Below the pieces are notes generated by a model. It was given only the letters and a program-made list of their open reading frames with translations, had not been told where the DNA came from and did not search any database. Below, piece after piece: positions 40,380 through 53,755 of a DNA stretch of 64,000 nt; position 1 is the stretch's first letter, and each line of letters opens with the position of its first letter. The stretch spans positions 25,417,398 through 25,481,397 of the forward strand of contig NC_092577.1 in the NCBI RefSeq assembly GCF_037975245.1, given 5' to 3'. The DNA comes from Apostichopus japonicus (Eukaryota > Echinodermata > Holothuroidea > Aspidochirotida > Stichopodidae). Made by a program: the position numbers and the translations under genes.

Positions 40380-43150
40380 ATAGTGTGTAATAAAGCCAAT
40401 TCTATGAGGCTCATGAATATTCAGTAGTTAAGTATAGCAATGGCGAAGTGACGTCCTTTAGCAACATGTCATGTTCTGGGCATTTATATGTTGAATGACA
40501 TGGCGGAGCCATCTAAGCATCATCTTAATATAGACAGTTGAAAATACAGTTAATAAGTAGTATGAACGAAACCATTTTCCAACGCTCACAAATAACGTGC
40601 ACGTGTTAACAACAGTACGATAACAAGGCCTAACTTACGCCGAGTGATCGATAACACATGCATATAATAATCTTACCGATTACTCCTAAAAATAATGTGA
40701 TTTACGTTTACCCTACAGTGCCACTTAATGTTTGTAACTAACCATTAATAATATTCTCAAGGCTAGCTTCAATCAAGGAATGATGAATTACTGAAATTCC
40801 ATTGAAAGGTGGGATCGCTCGTAATTTCCTCGTAAATTCTGTCCTTCACACCACCCGATTCCAAAATAATATCAATACTACCCTCTACCGGTTCGTAGCT
40901 GTTGTCTCGTAATTTCTTAGCAATCCCGTATTTACGGCTAGTAAGCAATAAACGGGTTTGGTTTACCTGAAGCGGTGGCCTTGGCGAAATTGCTGCATAG
41001 TTTCTTGTCTGTGGCAGTGTCAGTACAGGGAGTTGTTATGGAACAACTCCCTGGTCAGAATAGTATCATGTAGCTGTAGTAGCCTATGGGGTAAATTATT
41101 ACGCCGCGTTTTCGTGTGTGTTGTGTGATAATAAAAAAAAACTGTGGTTTGTTTTACGTTCATAACTTTTCACAACTAGTGGGCTGTACAGTATAGGTGT
41201 AATAGATTGACCAGGGAGCTGCTACTCCAGCAGTTCCCTGCTTTTACTCTTTTAGGCCTATGGTGAGCAGTCGAAGTCCGAACTGTTTGGATGTTTCGTA
41301 GTTGATTTACTGATTTGGAAAGCTCTGCTTGCTTTATGCTGTATCGAACATCAGAGGTTTAGCCTATAGAAGTACAGTAACCTAATGCTATTTTACTGTA
41401 AGAAACCATTGTATTTCAAACCTTTACCGATGCGCCAGACTTGTACTAACCTGAGTAAACTATTTGAAATGTTGTAACCGAAGTCGCGAGTCGACATTCT
41501 TTCACAGCTCAAGAAACTAATAGTGAACTTTATGTCTGATACCAGGGAGTTGTTAAAAAGACAAACGCGAATTAGTAAAAAAATTGACAGAAGTGATTAG
41601 AACATTGGGTATCAAACGTATGGTCAAGTCCGTCATGTGTGAACAATTGGTATTTTCAGCCAATTTAGGTATTAATTGTACATAGACACAGTCACAACTT
41701 ACATTGTATTTTATATTTAAATTTTAGTTATATCAGGAGGGAAAGTCCAAGCATTTTATGTCATAAACCATATATAGATAAATATATATTTTTGGACTCC
41801 TGGCAACGGGCCCTATAGGCGATCACAGAGCACTTGTCCTAGCTGCACCCCATCCTCCTAACCGGTGCACGTAAACCCCTTTGACCCGAATTAAAAATAA
41901 CGAAACTTGAACGGAAAAAGGAAGGAAAATACGTTGCCATGAGGGGCGGCTCCACCCTCTTTAGAAAAGATTGGCAAAAGGGGAATAAGTACATGAACAA
42001 TAAATTAATAGTTAATTCCATTGAAAAGTGACTCGCTGAACATCGGCCGTCAGTTTATTACTTTTCCAGCGTACTGTACTCCAGAATTGACTATCCTGCT
42101 TCTTGTTCCGAACGGCCCAACGAAATGCCAAAAAGTCAGCAACGGTGTTGGGTTACCCAGCCCCCACCATGGGCACCTCATCACGACTGACTCGTATTAC
42201 AACTCGAAACTTAACTGAAATTGGATTGAATTTGAAGGAAAAAAATACTAGCTGTCTGCATGGATCATACTTATCTATAGTTTTGTGTGACCATATATGC
42301 GTACGGGCTCTAGTCAACCAGGAGGGACACTGGTGGGGGGGGGAGCCTTTTTATCTTGCCACAGAAAATTAAACATTTGCCCGGAAGTTCGTAGCACGAT
42401 TAATTCATTTCAAACTTGGACGGCAATGTAGGAGGACAAAGAGAACCACATAGGCCTATGCCTGACTATACAGAGAAAAGAAAACCAAGAGCAGAAAATG
42501 GAGATCACTGGAATGCTGTCAAATACACAAGAAGAATATACAGTCTAAATACTGGAATTAAATAATGCACCACATAATTACAGCTTTATCACATCAAGAA
42601 ATGAAAGGGGAAGGATATAATGTTTCAAGGATGCTGGAAAATAAGACACAACAGAAGATGATTATGGTTTCTCATCTATTAGGCTTCTTCTCTTTACTGC
42701 TACTAGGATAGAGACCACAGGGACTCACACAACTCTTTAGGTTGTGATGACCTCTGACCCTTACTATGCCTAACTGTTATCTTGCCAGGAAATAAATACA
42801 CCAGTGCATGAGAGGAGGTGAGAGACAGGACTCATTGATCGTGTCTAAAGGGTATTTAATATACATGTGATTCAAGAAGATAGAATGTAAAATGTAGCAT
42901 CGTTTGAACACTTCAAAGGGGACCCCTCCTCACCCCCATACCCTCCCCCACGTTCAAATCATCCCCTCCTGGCAACGGAAATGAACACTAGTATAAATAA
43001 AGATATTTATACATGTTGTGCGTGTAGGCCTATATACAATAATACAAAGCTGGCCATTCTCTGATTATTACTCCTTGATTGAATTTCCCCAACCTTGCCC
43101 ACCCTGACTTAGGAGGTGGCCAAGCTCCTGGTTCACTGTCATAGCTACTA
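40380..43150. other. No gene seen
   Basis: Apart from two hairpins (41026-41053, 41212-41240), a G-run near 42335 and AT-rich unique-looking DNA, I find nothing to annotate. Confidence 0.4.
41026..41240. repeat. Paired CAGGGAG(T/C)TG hairpins, possible foldback element
   Basis: 41026-41053 is a perfect hairpin (12-bp arms CAGGGAGTTGTT, 4-nt loop). 41212-41240 is a second one (CAGGGAGCTGCT / AGCAGTTCCCTG, one mismatch). A single arm recurs at 41544. Two similar hairpins 160 bp apart may be the ends of a small element. Confidence 0.55.
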
Positions 43151-43159
43151 TAGAACAAA

Positions 43160-43264
43160 ATGGACGAAAGCAATTTATCTCAATCTGGTGATGCAGATGT
43201 ATCGCTAGCTGCTAATCCAACGTTTGTGAATGTTGCACAACCTGTCAACAAAAGTCTGGGAAAG
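43160..43264 (+). CDS. Possible first coding exon, unknown protein
   Basis: ATG in a good context followed by 35 acidic/polar codons (MDESNLSQSGDADVSL...) ending in AAAG|GTGCTT, a weak donor. A second candidate segment is 43572-43800 (EDIEVEDIELTSI...). No homology recognised and no proof the two belong together. Confidence 0.2.
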
Positions 43265-44538
43265 GTGCTTGCCCCTGCCATATGTATGATCTCTTTTGTT
43301 CAGGATCATGTAAATGTGGCAATGTGTATTCATATAGTCTGAGGTTTCTCTCCCATGCTGCTCCATATCTAATCCTACTGGTGACATTGGCAGAAGGCTT
43401 CTTGAGAGGTGTTGAAGTAAATGGATCAGAATTATCTGTAGAGATTACATAAAACAGTAGTTACTAGATTGCAAGTATCCTGCTATAGCTTCTATGGCTG
43501 TGACTAAAAATATACTTTTCTTTAGAACTTATCACACTTATGCAGCACTGGAAACTGATATTTCAATTTAAATGGTGTCATTGAGTTTAGAGGACATTGA
43601 AGTAGAAGATATTGAACTTACAAGTATAAGTATGTTAGTGAAACCAAGACCACCCACCCTCAAGAAGCAGTTCCAGTCACAGGTCAATACCATGAAAATG
43701 GAGACTCCAGTAGGGAAACACTTTCAGCTCCCCAATCATACCATTAAAGACATGTCCCAACAGGTAACTGAATTCGTAGACAAACCATCTCAGACATAGT
43801 ACACCACAGCAGAGATAGAGAGAGTGGACGGAATGCCCTAGCACCATTCAACTGAGTGGGCTCAATATATAGGAAGGACATGACTAACTTTATCCTGCTC
43901 CATCTCTGTATTCTGCTATAGTTTATTCGCCCTCTCTCCTTACTTAATCCTCGCTTTGTACTCCACAGTTTATCTAAATACTCTCTGCTTCCACTGATTC
44001 CTTTTGTTCAATACACCATTAACTTCTTTCTTTGTGTTCACCATGTCCTCTCTGTTCCAGGCTCTGTTGTGTCTCTTGAATTTCCTGTTACTAGTCAGTT
44101 TGCCTCTAAAGAAGATCCTGATAATATCAGGCCCACTTACTTTTATAAATTCTCATGCACATGTATGCTCTTTAGTGGATGAGCAATATGCTACCATTTT
44201 TTTCTTTTCTTTTCTTTTGGAATTTAATGATCACATCAGATCAGATATAAGATTGGCACTGCTCTTCCAGTCTGTAATTCATACAAGGATAAACATATAA
44301 ATTGACCTTCTCCTTTCTGAGTGTCAACTGATCTTTCTGTGGTGACAGCTGCTGAGAATGCCTCTGTTTGACTTTCGGATTCTTTCCGGAAAAGATGCAT
44401 TTGAAACCTGTTCAATGAAACACAAACATTTTCCGTAAATCATACAACTGAAATAGTAATTTTACTGTACACCCCAAGCTTAATTGTATGCGTAATGAAT
44501 CTGGTAATGACCAAATCATTACAAACATACATGTTTTT

Positions 44539-47488
44539 GGTTCCTTGCTGAAAGCAAAGGAACCTATGTATTCAGGTTGGCGTGCGTGTGTGTGTGTGTG
44601 TGTATGTGTGTGTGTGTGTGTGTGTGACGCTTAAGCTTGTATGCACGATAACTCAACAAGGGATTGACTGATCATGATCAAACTTGGTGGGTGGGTGGCC
44701 CATAGTGAGTAGATGAACCCTATTGTTTTTGGTGCCCACAAAGGTCACCAAAGGTCAGTTATGGTCCAAAAACCCAAAATACTAAAACTGCAATAACTCC
44801 CAGTGCCAATGTGCGACAAGGTTGATATTTTGGGACAAGTTGTGAACTGGTTAGGGCAATATTTTGAAACTTAACGGTCATGTGATCTGAGGTCACCAAA
44901 GGTCAATTAATGTTAAAAAACTAGTATTTTTGCGATAACTTGAGAACGAATTGTCCGTTAGGGTTGGGAGTTGCTTCAGTGTAATCCAATTGTCGACCCA
45001 CATCTGGGTGACCCTTGACCTCAATTTGACCTTTGGTGACCTTTTCATGTTTTGGGGATTTTTACAGTTTCGATGCTATTTTCAGATGTCAAAGGTACCT
45101 TCCGATCATAAATATGGATAGGTTGACCCCCGTGTGACCTTTGTGTGCGAACTTATATGGGGTCAAAGTTTTCGGTCAGAGTTAGGATGGCTGTACAGAC
45201 TTATCGTGTTGATTTTTGGAATCAGCAGATCAAACTACATTTGAAACCAAGGTCAAAAGGTCAAAGGTCACATTAGAAAAAATGTGCTTAGTTTGGGAGA
45301 AAACGGGCGAAAAAGAAAATGTTTGGTTTTGATGCTAGATTTGGATATCAAAGGTACCTTCCGATCAAAAATGTCAATGGGTTGACACCCGGGTGACCTT
45401 TGTGTGTAAAGTTATACAAGGTCAAAGTTAATTTTCAGACATTTAATGCAATAACTCCCAGTTCCAAGGTGTAACAAGGTTGATATTTTGGGACAAGTTG
45501 CAAATGGTATAGAGGAATATTTTCAAACTGAACGGTCATGTGATCCGAGGTCATCAAAGGTCAATTAATGTTAAAAAACTAGTATTTTCGGTGAGAAAAT
45601 GGGCAAAGAAAAACATGTTTGAATTCTTACAGTTTTGATGCTATATTCACGTCTCACCAATCAAAAATGTCAATAGGTTTACCCCAGGTGACCTTTGTGT
45701 GTGAAGTTTTATGAGGTCAAAGTAAAATTTCAGACATTTATTGCAATAATTCCCAGTTCCAAGGTGTGACACGGTTGATATTTTGGGACAAGTTGCAAAT
45801 GGTATAGGGGAATATTTTCAAACTTAACGGTCATGTGATCCGAGGTCACCAAAGGTCAATTAATGATAAAAAACTAGTATTTTTGCGATAACTTGAGAAC
45901 GAATTGTACGTTAGGGTTGGGAGTTGCTTCAATTTAATCCAATTGTTGACCCACATCTGGGTGACCCTTGACCTCAATTTGACCTCTGGTGACCTTTTCC
46001 TGTTTTGGGGATTTTTACAGTTTCGATGCTATTTTCAGATGTCAAAGGTACCTTCTGATCATAAATGTCAATGGGTTGACCCCCGTGTGACCTTCGTGTG
46101 CGGAGTTATACGAGGTCAAAGTTAATATTCAGACATTGAATGCAATAACTCTCAGTTCCAAGGTGTGACATGGTTGATATTTTGGGACAAGTTGCAAATG
46201 GTATAGGGGAATATTTTCAAACTTAACGGTCATGTGATCCGAGGTCACCAAAGGTCAATTAATGATAAAAAACTAGTATTTTTGCGATAACTTGAGAACG
46301 AATTGTCCGTTAGGGTTGGGAGTTGCTTCAATGTAATCCAATTGTCGACCCACATCTGGGTGACCCTTGACCTCAATTTGACCTCTGGTGACCTTTTCAT
46401 GTTTTGGGGATTTTTACAGTTTCGATGCTATTTTCAGATGTCAAAGGTACCTTCTGATCATAAATGTCAATGGGTTGACCCCCGTGTGACCTTTGTGTGC
46501 GGAGTTATACGAGGTCAAAGTTAATTTTCAGACATTGAATGCAATAACTCTCAGTTCCAAGGTGTGACATGGTTGATATTTTGGGACAAGTTGCAAATGG
46601 TATAGGGGCATATTTTCAAACTTAACGGTCATGTGATCCGAGGTCACCAAAGGTCAATTAATGATAAAAAACTAGTATTTTTGTGATAACTTGAGAACGA
46701 ACTGTCCGTTAAGGTTGGGAGTTGCTTCAATGTAATCCACTTGTCAACCCGCATCTGGGTGACCCTTGACCTCAATTTGACCTCTGGTGACCGTTTCGTG
46801 TTTTGGGGATTTTTACAGTTTCGATGCTATTTTCAGATGTCAAAGGTGCCTTCTGATCATAAATGTCAATAGGTTGACCCCAATGTGACCTTCGTGTGCG
46901 AAGTTATACGAGTTCAAAGTTAAATAATATTAATGAGGTCACAGGTCAAACGTGAAAAACTCCCAAGTTGCAATAACTTAGCTACTATTTATTGGAATTT
47001 CGTCAAACTTGGTATGATGATATTGGTAGATAGTCTCCACACACTGATGTGTGTTGCAATTGATATCATGCATATTTTTAAGGGGGGGGGGGGGCTAGCA
47101 TTATTTCGTTATGAAAAGTTTGTATGCACAATAACTCTACGAGGGAATGACCAATCATTACCATACTTGGTGAGTGGGTGGCCCATAGTAAGTAGATTAT
47201 CCCTGTTGATGTTGGTGCTCATTTCATGAATATTAATGAGATCATGGGGTCAAACGTGAAATACTCCAAATTGCAATTACTTGGCTACTATTACTAGTCG
47301 GAATTTCGTCAAACTTGGTATGATGATAATGGTAGATAGTCTTCACACACTGATGTGTGTTGCAATTGATATCAGGGCTTAGCATTACTTTGGCAACAAA
47401 AGTTTGTGAGCATAAATTACTGTTGTTGTATTAGGGCTTTGTTAGAAATTTCCCTATGAATGGAACTAATGAACAGCAGCAAGGAACC
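44539..47488. mobile_element. 2.95-kb TIR element full of AGGTCA repeats
   Basis: Exact 12-bp inverted termini: GGTTCCTTGCTG at 44539-44550 and CAGCAAGGAACC at 47477-47488. The left end is a foldback (GGTTCCTTGCTGAAAGCAAAGGAACC) followed by (GT)n at 44584-44625. The interior is repetitive and non-coding; the 73-codon frames at 45904 and 46303 are the same repeat read twice. Truncated relatives lie at 1847 and 4297. No clear target duplication. Non-autonomous; superfamily unknown. Confidence 0.75.
45423..46930 (+). repeat. ~399-bp tandem repeats with AGGTCA half-sites
   Basis: 'aacttaacggtcatgtgatc' recurs at 45821, 46220 and 46619, exactly 399 bp apart, with shorter units before (44868 and 45526). 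Each unit contains AGGTCA-CCAA-AGGTCA and, inverted, TGACCT-CAATT-TGACC(T). Neighbouring units differ at only a few percent of positions, indicating recent amplification. Confidence 0.92.
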
Positions 47489-49034
47489 ATGAAATGTTTT
47501 CATTCTGTTTTTATCATACCTACCTAAGAAAAAATATGAAAGAGAAAAGTAACAAACAAACACTTAGGCAGATTTCAATAATAACATATTGTTAACCCAC
47601 AATGATTTAAACCCAGATAAGGATGAGATATTCTTTCATACTCTTCTTCAACATATCCATAAACCGTGGTACCTTTGAACAAAATTGTGAGGATACTTTT
47701 GTGTTGCCCAACTGCTTGCCCAACAACTTGAGCTCACATATCAATGTACAATTTACTATGTAAACTTCCTGTCTTAGTGAACTGATTGGTTTCATATTGC
47801 TAAAAGATGTCCAGTCTTTTGATCAAAGTTTGATGTACACTCATTATTTACCTACTGTTTAAACTTCCTGTTTATGTCAGCAGTTGGTTTCACGAGTGAG
47901 AATTGAGATGCTAGCTTACTCCATGACATAAGCCTACCATTGTGAAAAATTCCTGTTTACATGAATAGCTTGATTTCAGACTACCATTAATGCTAGATTA
48001 CTCTCCACAAGAGATAGTTACGGCCACCAAATTTAATAGATATTCTTATTTTTTAACACTAAACATCAGATCATTCACAAGAAGCTGAACAAAAACAAGC
48101 ATAGTACTGACTATACATAAAAAATATCATAACTTACTGTAGCACAGCATCATAAAGTATGAGCATCAGGCCTACACAAAGAAAACTGGTACTTTCTTAC
48201 CTCCAGGCATGGCTATATAAAGGGTTTATATAGGTATAGCTATATGTACTAATATGGTCCCTCAATTTGTGAGGCTAATTTACCTAATTCCTTGCATAGC
48301 AGTTGGGTTCCTTCAAAAATCCCAAACACAGAAATGTATACATGATTGCTGGAATATTGGACAGACAGTCAGTAGATAACAGTATAACACCCTGTTGCCC
48401 AAATGAACCATTAAAACTTGATTGCATATATGCTGGCTGTGGCTGACCTTAGAAAAACCTAAGGTCTAGTTGCATACGCAGCGGTGTGAAAACATGTGAA
48501 TCAGTTAGGAGTGATTCTAAAGTATTTATGTAGATGCATTATTTTTATAGAAAAATTTGCAGGTCCATGTGGTTGTACTTGTACAGCACAGTAGGCCTTC
48601 CTCACTGGTGCATATTACAAAATTAGGGAATACAGTTACTATGAACACTAACTTGAGATACCTATTACTAATACTATAGGCCTTAGTCCTATGTTATATG
48701 CCTAGTTAATTATGACTTGGTATAGGTGAGGCTTCATACTTAATACTTTTCTTTCAAATGCTCATTCACAAGAATTATTCTTCAAACAAGGACAGCAGAT
48801 AACAATTTAGAACCTGGAGGGGGTGGGGATGAGCAGATCACCTACATGTAGGCCTAGTGGTTAGAAAATATATTTCCATCAATTTGTTGAGGCAAAAACA
48901 ATTCACTTTTTGGTGATGAGAAGGCCCAGCTTTCCATGGCATAAATATATATGAGGAGTGAAACTAAAGACCCCAGTCCCTGCCAGTCTTCTTTAGGAAG
49001 GACATTTTAATTTTTAACCATATAACAGTACAAA
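47489..49034. other. No gene seen
   Basis: AT-rich, unique-looking. A short hairpin GACCTTAG...CTAAGGTC near 48448 is the only structure I note. Confidence 0.4.
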
Positions 49035-49195
49035 GTGGCTATTCTTACGACCAGGAGTACTATTTTTAGGACGAGGAGTAACAATATTTTCCGTTTAGGG
49101 TTATGTTGCTTTATTTACTTTACTGCGCTTGAATTCGCCTTTGTCGTAAGAATAGTTTATAAATAATTGTTACGACTAGTCATAAGAATAGCCAC
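49035..49195. mobile_element. 161-bp MITE
   Basis: GTGGCTATTCTTACGAC at the left end and, inverted, GTGGCTATTCTTATGAC at the right end (one mismatch in 17). A further inverted TCGTAAGAATAG lies inside. Target duplication unclear. Confidence 0.7.
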
Positions 49196-49713
49196 GTCTT
49201 ATACAGTATCTTCATGACAAGCATTCACAAACAGTGATGATGATGACTTTGTAATACAACTTACTGCTATTTTGTGCTAGGATAAGTATGATAAGGTTAG
49301 CATACGCTAGGTCCATTGGAAAAATAATGAATGACAGGCCTAGTTACAAAGCCTAGGCTCATCAAATCATGTATGTTACAAATACAATAGCATAGACACT
49401 GCGAAGTTCGAACACCTAAGCCTTAAAATACCCCCGAAACTATATTCATTTTATTGACAAATATGTACGTATATACTTGGGCACGGGTCATTTTGGAGAG
49501 GAAATAACTGTAGCTTCCTAGTTTCTAGTTATTTTGGCTTTTGCTTGTAGGTAATCATGGTGAAATCGTGTATTTCTTAGGGAACTTCGCTGTATTCTGT
49601 ACTTCGCAATACTGACAGTTACCTAGGACAATACCCTGTACTACTACTATGCACTAGTATTACCCTATACAGTTTTAGCCTAGCTTAGCAAATCATTACC
49701 TTTTTGTGTGATC

Positions 49714-49905
49714 CTAGAGCAAATGTTCTGCGAAATCTGCGTTGCTAACAGAGGTCAAATCATGGACATGTTTGTAGAGTTCTTTCTCCATTTGCCAGTT
49801 TACATAGGAACGTAGAAGATAGATCTTCGTGGCATCTCTTCGTCGCTGTTGTTCCTTTGCACTGCTGTTTTTGTAAGGTCCATGCAAAAAAAGGCCTTCC
49901 TCCAC
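49714..49905 (-). CDS. Possible terminal exon, unknown basic protein
   Basis: Encodes a basic segment (KEQQRRRDATKIYLLRSYVN) followed by an amphipathic stretch ending SNADFAEHLL and a stop. The R.RRDATKIYL...AE.LL arrangement resembles a conserved segment of some uncharacterised invertebrate proteins, which I know only by pattern. A donor-like AAAAAG|GTAATG follows the stop closely. Could be a degraded exon. Confidence 0.3.
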   Translation of the reverse strand: MEEGLFLHGPYKNSSAKEQQRRRDATKIYLLRSYVNWQMEKELYKHVHDLTSVSNADFAEHLL

Positions 49906-50469
49906 TTCAACCTACGCTCGTTCCAGGATAAGGCAGTTTTCTTTCGCCCGATTCTCCTTGCCCTCATCCCTTTTCCATGATTCTCACTATATTCTAGTCT
50001 AATCGAATGTATTTGTACGAAAATCGTACAGTTTTCTTTACTCAAAAGACACACAAACAACAAACTATCGCGTACGGAAATCCTTTGCGGTTAACAGTAC
50101 AGTAATCTGAAATGCTGTGTTATAACATTATGTGTGCATGGGTACGGGCTTGTTACAGTACGCATACGCTTGCCTGTGCTATTCACTGATCTAAATTTGC
50201 CACCGAGGTCACGTGAGTTTTCGGGGTCCCAGTAAACCTCGCTGAAACCTCGATAATGACAGCGCCCTTAAAAAAAAGTCTACGGGCGATATCGCCTTTA
50301 AAAGGTTGAACAAAGGCTTATACGGCTTCTCTGGTGCTGAGAGTTTAAGTCATGGCAATTGAGGGCGTAATTAAAGAATATAAAAATAACATAAAGATAA
50401 TAGGTTAATGATATTATCAATTAAGGTGGCCGAAGTATCACTAATGCGTGTGGGCTTGCTAATTGTTGA

Positions 50470-50924
50470 TGTGAATCCGTATGCGTAAAGTGTTTAAGAA
50501 ACTAGCAGATTTATGTTTGGTGGTTAGGTCGATATTATAGTCTCCCATGACATAGGATTCAAATTTGGTATGCGTTATGCCGTTAAGAATACAATGTAAA
50601 TGAACATTAAAATCATCTATCCAACCCTTTGGTGGTCTATAGATTACGCCAATTATATATTTCTCTTTATACTAGGTGTTGTAATCTCAACAAATATAGA
50701 TTCAATCCGTCGACAGGTCCGGTCTATGTTTGAAACTCGAGGTATTATTAACAAATAAACATACCCCGCCTCCTCTTCGGTCGCTGCAATGTTGTTCTAT
50801 TAACGTGAAATTATTAATGTTTATTAGGGGTGAGATACTGTCATTTAGCCAAGTTACAGAACATTCGATAATTGAGAAATCACCTGTGAGTAGAGAGAGA
50901 AAATTGGTAATACCATTGAAATTT
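50470..50924 (-). pseudogene. Non-LTR endonuclease fragment
   Basis: Minus-strand frames read NFNGITNFLSLLTGDFSII..., DRRGGGVCLFVNN and, after frame changes, VIYRPPKGW and MGDYNIDL: the order of motifs in an APE-type endonuclease of a CR1-like element. Its original upstream neighbour lies beyond the L2-type insertion at 53751. No RT follows. Confidence 0.7.
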
Positions 50925-50932
50925 TGATTCAA

Positions 50933-53742
50933 ACTAATAATAATAATAACTGTCTTTTGTATAGCGCAGGTATCCAGAGCACAAGGCAATGTTCAAATGC
51001 GCTCCCAAATAAAGGGTCTGTCATATTTCTCCAAAAGGATAGTTTAACTATTTTTTGAGATCCGTCTTACTGGATGGATAAATAGGTGCCTCTTGTTTGG
51101 CTATGAGATTGTTCCACAGTCGTGGGGCCATCACGGAGAAAGCTCGCCCGCCAAAGTTAGTTGAATGAAATGATGGCTCCGCAAGCAAATATTTATTTTG
51201 GGACCTCAGCGATCTTGGTGGAATGTAACGATGGACTAATTCTGCTAAGTACAATGGAGCTTCCTCGTTGAGTGCCATAAAGGTGAGATACCAAATTTTC
51301 AAATCTATTCTTGCACGTACATGTAACCAGTGAAGTTCACGAAGTACAGGTGTTATATGGGCTCGCTTGGGAGTTTTCGCAACAAGGCGAGCAGCATTGT
51401 TTTGAAGCATTTGTAATTTATTCATCAACTGATTGGTGATCCCGTACAGAAGGCTATTGCCATAATCCAGGCGAGATACTACAAGTGCCTGCGTGATCGA
51501 TCGTGTCGCACTTTTGCTGAGCTGCCTTCGGGCTAAGGCAATATTTCTGAGATTAAAATAGCCCGACTTGACGACAGAGTACACAAACGGCTTCATAGAC
51601 AGCTGAGGATCAAACAAGACACCGAGGTTAGTACAGTGGCTCCGGAGGTTTTAACATCAACGCCAGCTACTGTGATTGAATCAATGTTGACTACTTTGGG
51701 GCGTACCAAAAAACATTATTTCAGTTTTCGATGGATTTCCTTTCAAGAACCGTATATAATTGAGTGTCATCAGCAAAACCTATGGTGGTGTATTGAGGGA
51801 GAATCAATCAGTTCGCCAAGAGGAAGCACATAGGTTAAGAACAGCGAAGGCCCGACTACAGACCATTGGGGAACGCCATACTTCAGAACGCAGGAGGAAG
51901 ATATCGTCCCATGTATATTTACACTTTGTGATCTATTGGTAAGGTACGAGCGAAACCAGTTCAGTGCAGTACCATTGATGCCTAATCTGGCCCTCATTCT
52001 GCATAGGAGGACGTCGTGGTCCACGGTATCGAATGCTGCACTCAGATCTAGTAATACAAGAATGACGATACCACCACCATCAAGCATACACCGAATATCA
52101 TTTTGAACACGCAAGAGTGCAGTCTCAGTGCTGTGGTGCGGTTTGTAGGCAGACTGGAAAGTGTCGTGTAGACTATGAGAGTATATATGCTCATTTAGTC
52201 GTGAGGTGTTAGGTTACTTACAGGTCTATAGTTCTGGAATATTTCTGGGTCTGCTGATGGTTTTTTCAAGTTCGGAGTCACCAGAGCCGTTTTCATCGAC
52301 TCCGGCACTACACCAGATGCGAGTGATTTGTTCATTATCGTTGTCATCACTGGCAGTATATTATCTAATACCGGTACATCTTTCGGCATCCAAGTTGGTA
52401 GTGGGTCTAAAGCACATCACTTACAAGGTACAAAACTTACAAGGTACTCTTCATCATTAGATGGTCGTAGACTCTGCAGTGAGCAGTGACTTGATAGCGT
52501 ACCCAGCTGGGTGCGAAGTAGATGAAAGGATTCAGCTCCACGTTGCTGTGACTGAGGTAGGAATGGCCCTTATATTCTCCACTTTTTCAGTGAAAAAGGA
52601 CATGAACTTGTTGGCAAGATCCTTAGCCTCCGAGTAAGTTGCTAATTTAGCATCTGCCTTAGAACTAAGGATCTGATTATAAATGTGCTGTAGAACCTTT
52701 GGATTAGCACGAGCTTCCTCTACTTTGGCATTGTAATAAGATACCTTCGATCGAGATAGAAGGTTATTATATGACTGGCATGCCAGGAAAATGTCTCTGT
52801 GGACGGTCAGCTTCGTCTGACGCCACTTTCGTTCGGCCTTTCGCTTTTCACACTTAGCAGCATAAAGATCATCAGTAAACCATGGATGGGATGCACGCAC
52901 AGTAACACCTTTCTCCGTCATCGGGGCATGCCTATCAAGAACCTTGGTAAGAATAGAATGGTAGAGATCAGTGGCATCCCTCAGATCAATACTGCGGATG
53001 TCCGGCAATGACGGCAACAAGATTAACAGACCGTAACTTCCTCGCCATTTACAGTAACACGTTTAGGTGGAGGTTTCGGGTACGCCATCCTGCAAATGAC
53101 CAGATTATGATCAGAGATCATATGACTAACCTCCACTTTCTGAATCAGATTAATATCGGAGTGTGTTATCACGGCTTCTAAAATATGTCCAGCACGGTGA
53201 GTCGGAGTAGTGACGTGTTGGGTACGATTTAACATATCGATAAGATCGTGGAAACGCCTAGTGTCAGGGTCACCATGATTGTCAAGGTGAAAGTTGACAT
53301 CCCCTATATTAGAAACCTCCTCTCCAAGAAAATGTGAGATGTCCTCAAAGAACTGAGTGACAGTGAGCTTATTTTTGCGAGAAGGTGGAGGGCGGTATAA
53401 CACAATAACTTTCAGCAACCGTGATCCCATGTTGACACACATCCATGATATTCTCAAAACTTGGGTAATTCACGCTTGTTATGGGAGATGTGATAGTTAT
53501 TGTTACTTTGTGAAGTATTGCGACACCCCCATACCCTTTATTATTAACTCTTGGGATATTAACGAGCTTGTATCCAGGGAAAGGGAGTGCTTTTATGAAG
53601 ACTTCATCAGCCGGTGTCGATGTCAACCAAGTTTCGGTTAAGCACAATATATCGATATCGTGTTCAGTAACAACATCCCGAATTAAGTAAGTTTTATTCC
53701 TTACTGACCGGCCAAGTAAAAGAGCATTGTCTCGGAAAAAAG
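50933..53742 (-). mobile_element. L2-type LINE, 5'-truncated, with 8-bp TSD
   Basis: Flanked by TGATTCAA at 50925-50932 and 53743-53750. The 3' end (minus) is a short (TTA)n tail after GCGCTATACAAAAGACAG, as in L2-type elements. The 5' end is inside the endonuclease (LLLGRSVRNKT). 2,810 bp. Confidence 0.85.
51048..53742 (-). pseudogene. L2-type LINE ORF2, multiply frameshifted
   Basis: Endonuclease: CLTETWL near 53640, GDVNFHLDNH near 53310, SDHNLV near 53110. RT: NYRPVSNL near 52225, LLDLSAAFDTVDH near 52040, GVPQWSVVGPSLF near 51860 (Gly to Trp in the usual GVPQGSVLGP). The catalytic ADD block is lost or out of frame between 51620 and 51770. C-terminus 51617-51048: SRLDYGNSLLYGI, HITPVLRELHWL, FSVMAPRLWNNL. 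At least five frame breaks; non-functional. Confidence 0.85.
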
Positions 53743-53755
53743 TGATTCAATGATT

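Noticed and set aside
45904..46524. Two near-identical 73-codon frames as a tandem gene pair
   Set aside because: They are the same 399-bp non-coding repeat unit read twice; flanking units lack the frame.
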